From assembly GCA_019240835.1 (NCBI GenBank), contig JAFAXQ010000053.1, positions 1 through 34,182 on the forward strand: a DNA stretch of 34,182 nt. The letters are read 5' to 3'. Positions 31,343 through 34,182 of the stretch are shown here, one piece after another. Position 1 is the stretch's first letter. Each line of letters opens with the position of its first letter. The DNA is from Ktedonobacteraceae bacterium (lineage in GTDB: Bacteria; Chloroflexota; Ktedonobacteria; Ktedonobacterales; Ktedonobacteraceae). The notes below the pieces were generated by a model. That model saw only the letters and a program-made list of their open reading frames with translations, was not told the DNA's origin and searched no databases. Both the position numbers and the translations under genes were made by a program.

Positions 31343-33531
31343 CTTTGATAGATGGTAAAAAACATATGCCAGAAGAAGAGAAAAAACCAGAACTCATTCA
31401 CCTGACCATTGACGACATACCCGTCGAGGTTCCCGCCGGAACCGTGGTATGGGCGGCAGCACAACAGGCCGGAATAGAAATTCCTATTTACTGCTATCAC
31501 CCCAAGATGCCACCCTTGGGGGCGTGCCGCATGTGCTTCGTCGAGATTGAAAAGATGCCCAAACCACCGCAGACGGCCTGTACGACTCCGGTGAGCGAGG
31601 GCATGGTTGTGCATACAAACACGGAGAGAGTACTCAAGGCTCGTCGAGGCACTCTGGAGTTCTTGCTTATCAATCATCCGCTCGACTGTCCTATTTGCGA
31701 TAAAGGCGGCGAGTGTGATCTGCAAGATTTCACCTTGCGCCACGGGCCAGGTGGCACACGTTTCAACCTGTACAAGCGTCACTACAGCAAGCCCATTGCT
31801 GTCAGCAACGACGTACTGCTTGACCGCGAGCGCTGCATTCTCTGCCAACGCTGCACGCGTTTTTGCTCCGAAATCTCTATGGATAATGGCCTCGTGATGA
31901 TCTCACGAGGCCACAAGATGGAGGTCGGCACAGCTCCCGAGCACGCTTTCGATTCCATCTTCTCCGGCAACACCGTTGAGATATGTCCTGTGGGTGCCTT
32001 GACTGCGGCAAGTTATCGCTTCAAGTCGCGGCCTTGGGAGCTTAAGCGTACGCCCAGCGTCTGCAACAACTGTAGTGTTGGCTGTAACGTGCGCATAGAC
32101 GTACGCGTTGACAAGGTGATGCGCTTGATGTCGCGCACAAACGACGAAATCGACGACGGCTGGCTGTGTAACCGTGGGCGCTGGGGCTTCGAGTTCGTCA
32201 ACAGCCCACAGCGTCTGCGTACACCTCTCTTTCGCCACGAGGGCAGCCTTGTGCCGACCAACTGGGACGCGGCTTTCGACTACATCGCCACACGCCTCAA
32301 AAAGACCATTGCCAAACACGGAGCACAAGCGGTGGCTGGTATCGGCTCGACGCGTACCACCAATGAAGAAGCCTATCTCTTCCAGAAATTCCTGCGCAAG
32401 GTCGTCGGCACGCCTAACATCGATCATTATCACGGGCTGTTCCCTGCTCCACGTGATCGCTTGACGGGCAAGCCGTGGATGATGACCAATAGCATCGCAG
32501 AGATCGAGAAAGCCTCGCACCTCGTGTTGATCGCCGCCGATCCCTACCAGCGTCAGCCCGTTCTCAACCTGCGTATCAAGAAGGCCATCAAGGGGGGCGC
32601 AAAACTTTCTATCGTTAACGCGCATGAAACAGAGCTTGATCGTTTCGCTACACGCAAGATTACCATTCCACAACATGCTGCGGGTATTGCTGCCAAGCTT
32701 TTACTCAAGCAGGCATTGAGCAACCAAAACATCAAGACCGACGGCTACGAAGATGTGCGCACAAAGCTAGAGCGCGAGGATCAGAGCCTGCAGGCCGCTA
32801 CGCAGACGTTGGGGCCTGAGGCCATATCACAGCTTCAACATCTTGCCGATGAGATCATAGAGGCTAGGGGCGCGATCATGCTCTACGATGAGATGGCGAC
32901 ACGGACACCTGACTGCGAAGACTTGGCGGCAGACTTGCAAACTCTGGCTGTGCTCACCAATACTATTGGTCGCCCCGGTGCTGGTGTGGGACCACTCTTT
33001 GAAGACGCCAACTCGCTTGGAGCACGCGATATGGGTCTTCTACCCGACGCACTCCCCGGCTATCAGTTGCCCGCACAGGTTGGCATGTCATACGAAGAGA
33101 TAATGAGCAGCCCACAGATCAAAGCACTGTATGTCATGGGTGCTAATCCCGTCCGTCACCTAGCTAAACCGGAGCTGCCCTCGTCGCTAGAGTTCACCAT
33201 CGTACAGGACATTGTGCTCTCCGAGACGGCACAGCAGGCTGATGTTGTGCTGCCTGCCGTGACCTTTGCAGAAAAAGATGGCACTATGACCAACGTCGAT
33301 CACCACGTGCAGGCCATTCGCCGTACGTTGCGTCCGTTGCCCGGTGCCAAGGCCGATTGGGAGATTTTGACCGAACTGGCGCAGACTATGGGTCAGGCGT
33401 GGGACTACGATAGTCCATGTGACATCTTCCTAGAAATCGCCGACAAGAATCCCTTCTATGCTAGCCTCACCTGGCAAGACCTGGGTCTGCATGGCATACG
33501 TACGCAAGAACAGGAGCTAGCCCATGCTTGA
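31339..33531 (+). CDS. nuoG: NADH-quinone oxidoreductase subunit G
   Basis: The 75-kDa subunit with several iron-sulfur clusters. Residues about 20-95 form a ferredoxin domain with [2Fe-2S] ligands Cys52, Cys63, Cys66 and Cys81. Next come the His/Cys site (His113, Cys117, Cys120, Cys126) and a [4Fe-4S] site (Cys166, Cys169, Cys172, Cys216). A molybdopterin-type domain then carries CNNCSVGC plus WLCNRG (Cys242, Cys245, Cys249, Cys277), the ligands of the extra N7 cluster found in some bacteria and absent from mitochondria. The rest is the non-catalytic formate-dehydrogenase-like fold. ATG 31339, in ATGA overlap with nuoF, is chosen; starts at 31309 or 31366 are possible. It overlaps nuoH by 8 bases. 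Confidence 0.94.
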   Translation: MTLIDGKKHMPEEEKKPELIHLTIDDIPVEVPAGTVVWAAAQQAGIEIPIYCYHPKMPPLGACRMCFVEIEKMPKPPQTACTTPVSEGMVVHTNTERVLKARRGTLEFLLINHPLDCPICDKGGECDLQDFTLRHGPGGTRFNLYKRHYSKPIAVSNDVLLDRERCILCQRCTRFCSEISMDNGLVMISRGHKMEVGTAPEHAFDSIFSGNTVEICPVGALTAASYRFKSRPWELKRTPSVCNNCSVGCNVRIDVRVDKVMRLMSRTNDEIDDGWLCNRGRWGFEFVNSPQRLRTPLFRHEGSLVPTNWDAAFDYIATRLKKTIAKHGAQAVAGIGSTRTTNEEAYLFQKFLRKVVGTPNIDHYHGLFPAPRDRLTGKPWMMTNSIAEIEKASHLVLIAADPYQRQPVLNLRIKKAIKGGAKLSIVNAHETELDRFATRKITIPQHAAGIAAKLLLKQALSNQNIKTDGYEDVRTKLEREDQSLQAATQTLGPEAISQLQHLADEIIEARGAIMLYDEMATRTPDCEDLAADLQTLAVLTNTIGRPGAGVGPLFEDANSLGARDMGLLPDALPGYQLPAQVGMSYEEIMSSPQIKALYVMGANPVRHLAKPELPSSLEFTIVQDIVLSETAQQADVVLPAVTFAEKDGTMTNVDHHVQAIRRTLRPLPGAKADWEILTELAQTMGQAWDYDSPCDIFLEIADKNPFYASLTWQDLGLHGIRTQEQELAHA

Positions 33532-34182
33532 TCTTCTTCACAACGCAATCTTTGCGGCTCTTATCAAGAGCGCCATCGTGATCGTCGCCCTCTTGACAGC
33601 GTTCGCTTATATGACGTTGATTGAGCGGCGCGTGGTTGCCAAGATGCAGGGACGCCTTGGCCCTAACCGTGCTGGCCCCTTTGGCCTCTTGCAACCACTA
33701 GCCGACGCGCTCAAGATGGCCTTCAAAGAGCAGATTGTGCCATCACAAGCCCAAAAGGCGGTCTACCTTATCGCGCCTATTATCTCGGTCGTTATTGCGC
33801 TCTCTGCTTTTGCCGTAGTACCCATCGGCAACAGTTGGATCGACGGCAAACCGAGCGTGTGGGATCCGGTCATCGGCGATATTAATGTTGGTCTCCTCTG
33901 GATACTGTCAATCTCGTCGCTGGCTGTCTATGGCATTGTGCTCGGTGGCTGGGCCTCTGGCAATCGCTACTCGCTGCTCGGTTCGCTGCGCAGTGCTGCC
34001 CAAATAGTTTCATATGAAACAAGCCTTGGCCTCGCCCTCAGTGGCACGCTCATGCTGGCTGGCACCTTGAGCATGGTAGGCATCGTCCATGCACAGCTCA
34101 ACCAGGGCATCTGGTTTCTCTTCGCACAACCTTTGGGCTTTGTGCTCTACCTGATCGCTGGCGTCGCCGAGGTCAACCGTGC
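33524..34182 (+). CDS. nuoH: NADH-quinone oxidoreductase subunit H, cut by the right window edge
   Basis: About 219 N-terminal residues of the membrane subunit that connects the peripheral arm with the membrane arm and forms part of the quinone chamber. [19 protein letters not shown] follows the first membrane segment and is the family signature; [17 protein letters not shown] comes next. Later, [16 protein letters not shown] marks the fifth-helix loop, and GVAEVNR is the last part seen, just before the conserved acidic motif. ATG 33524 has AGGAG 7 bases upstream and overlaps the nuoG stop. The rest of the gene, and probably nuoI-N, lie to the right. Confidence 0.96.
   Translation, partial: MLDLLHNAIFAALIKSAIVIVALLTAFAYMTLIERRVVAKMQGRLGPNRAGPFGLLQPLADALKMAFKEQIVPSQAQKAVYLIAPIISVVIALSAFAVVPIGNSWIDGKPSVWDPVIGDINVGLLWILSISSLAVYGIVLGGWASGNRYSLLGSLRSAAQIVSYETSLGLALSGTLMLAGTLSMVGIVHAQLNQGIWFLFAQPLGFVLYLIAGVAEVNR

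Noticed and set aside
31903-32676. Minus-strand frame of 257 codons inside nuoG
   Set aside because: It is antisense to well-conserved NuoG sequence including the N7 cluster ligands; no independent motif or ribosome site.
1-34182. Search for CRISPR arrays, tRNA or rRNA genes, insertion sequences and phage genes
   Set aside because: No regularly spaced repeats, cloverleaf-like segments, transposase motifs or integrase motifs were recognised when reading both strands; this was done by eye and short or degenerate elements could be missed.

Overview
The window looks like a chromosomal segment of a free-living bacterium of the Chloroflexota, most plausibly a Ktedonobacteria-type filamentous soil bacterium. 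That placement is inferred from the mix of protein families and from moderate GC; no 16S rRNA or other marker is present. The supporting signs are a MalT-type LuxR regulator, a Stf0 sulfotransferase fused to glycosyltransferase modules, a MauE-thioredoxin fusion, a DUF1616 protein beside GT-C-like proteins, and a nuoA-H series with N7-type NuoG ligands. I see no rRNA, tRNA, CRISPR array, insertion sequence or prophage gene.

Layout. (1) 1-6018, plus strand: the end of an unrecognised gene, then a shortened MalT/LuxR regulator, a three-module glycosyltransferase/sulfotransferase, and a MauE membrane protein fused to two thioredoxin domains. A long hairpin at 6036-6073 ends this block. (2) 6143-7795, minus: a membrane-anchored sulfite-oxidase-like molybdenum enzyme, convergent with the MauE fusion. 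(3) 8085-13330, a mixed block: a dolichol-phosphate-mannose-synthase-like GT2; a minus-strand pair of an HTH/GAF regulator and a SAM methyltransferase; and a plus-strand pair of an orphan NarL-type response regulator and a membrane-anchored clan GH-A hydrolase-like protein. (4) 13411-21965, minus: seven tightly spaced genes for an extracellular polysaccharide (CE4 polysaccharide deacetylase, three GT4 glycosyltransferases, a GT-C-like membrane protein, a DUF1616 membrane protein and a flippase). (5) 22425-25034: an ATP-grasp ligase on plus meets a UDP-sugar 6-dehydrogenase on minus; they probably supply or decorate the uronic acid for the same polysaccharide. (6) 25207-26457: a CPA1 Na+/H+ antiporter. 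(7) 26634 to the right edge: respiratory complex I genes nuoA-nuoH, mostly overlapping, with nuoH cut by the window end.

Several control elements are readable. A TTGACA-17-TACAAT promoter for the HTH/GAF regulator has a perfect 7-bp-arm palindrome lying across its -10 box, which suggests autorepression. A TTGACA-17-TAGGAT promoter with a TG extension drives nuo and starts inside the U-tract of the antiporter's terminator. A TTGACT-17-TATAAT promoter drives the UDP-sugar dehydrogenase, back to back with an extended -10 for the antiporter. Two minus-strand genes, the molybdenum enzyme and DUF1616, have hairpins that would cover their Shine-Dalgarno sequences.

The most unusual items are the GT-fragment/GT2/Stf0 fusion, the MauE-Trx-Trx fusion facing a five-TM molybdenum oxidoreductase, a 19-residue tandem duplication in the presumed catalytic loop of the GT-C protein, and the operator-on-promoter arrangement of the regulator/methyltransferase pair. 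No wholly new system is proven here; these are the best leads.
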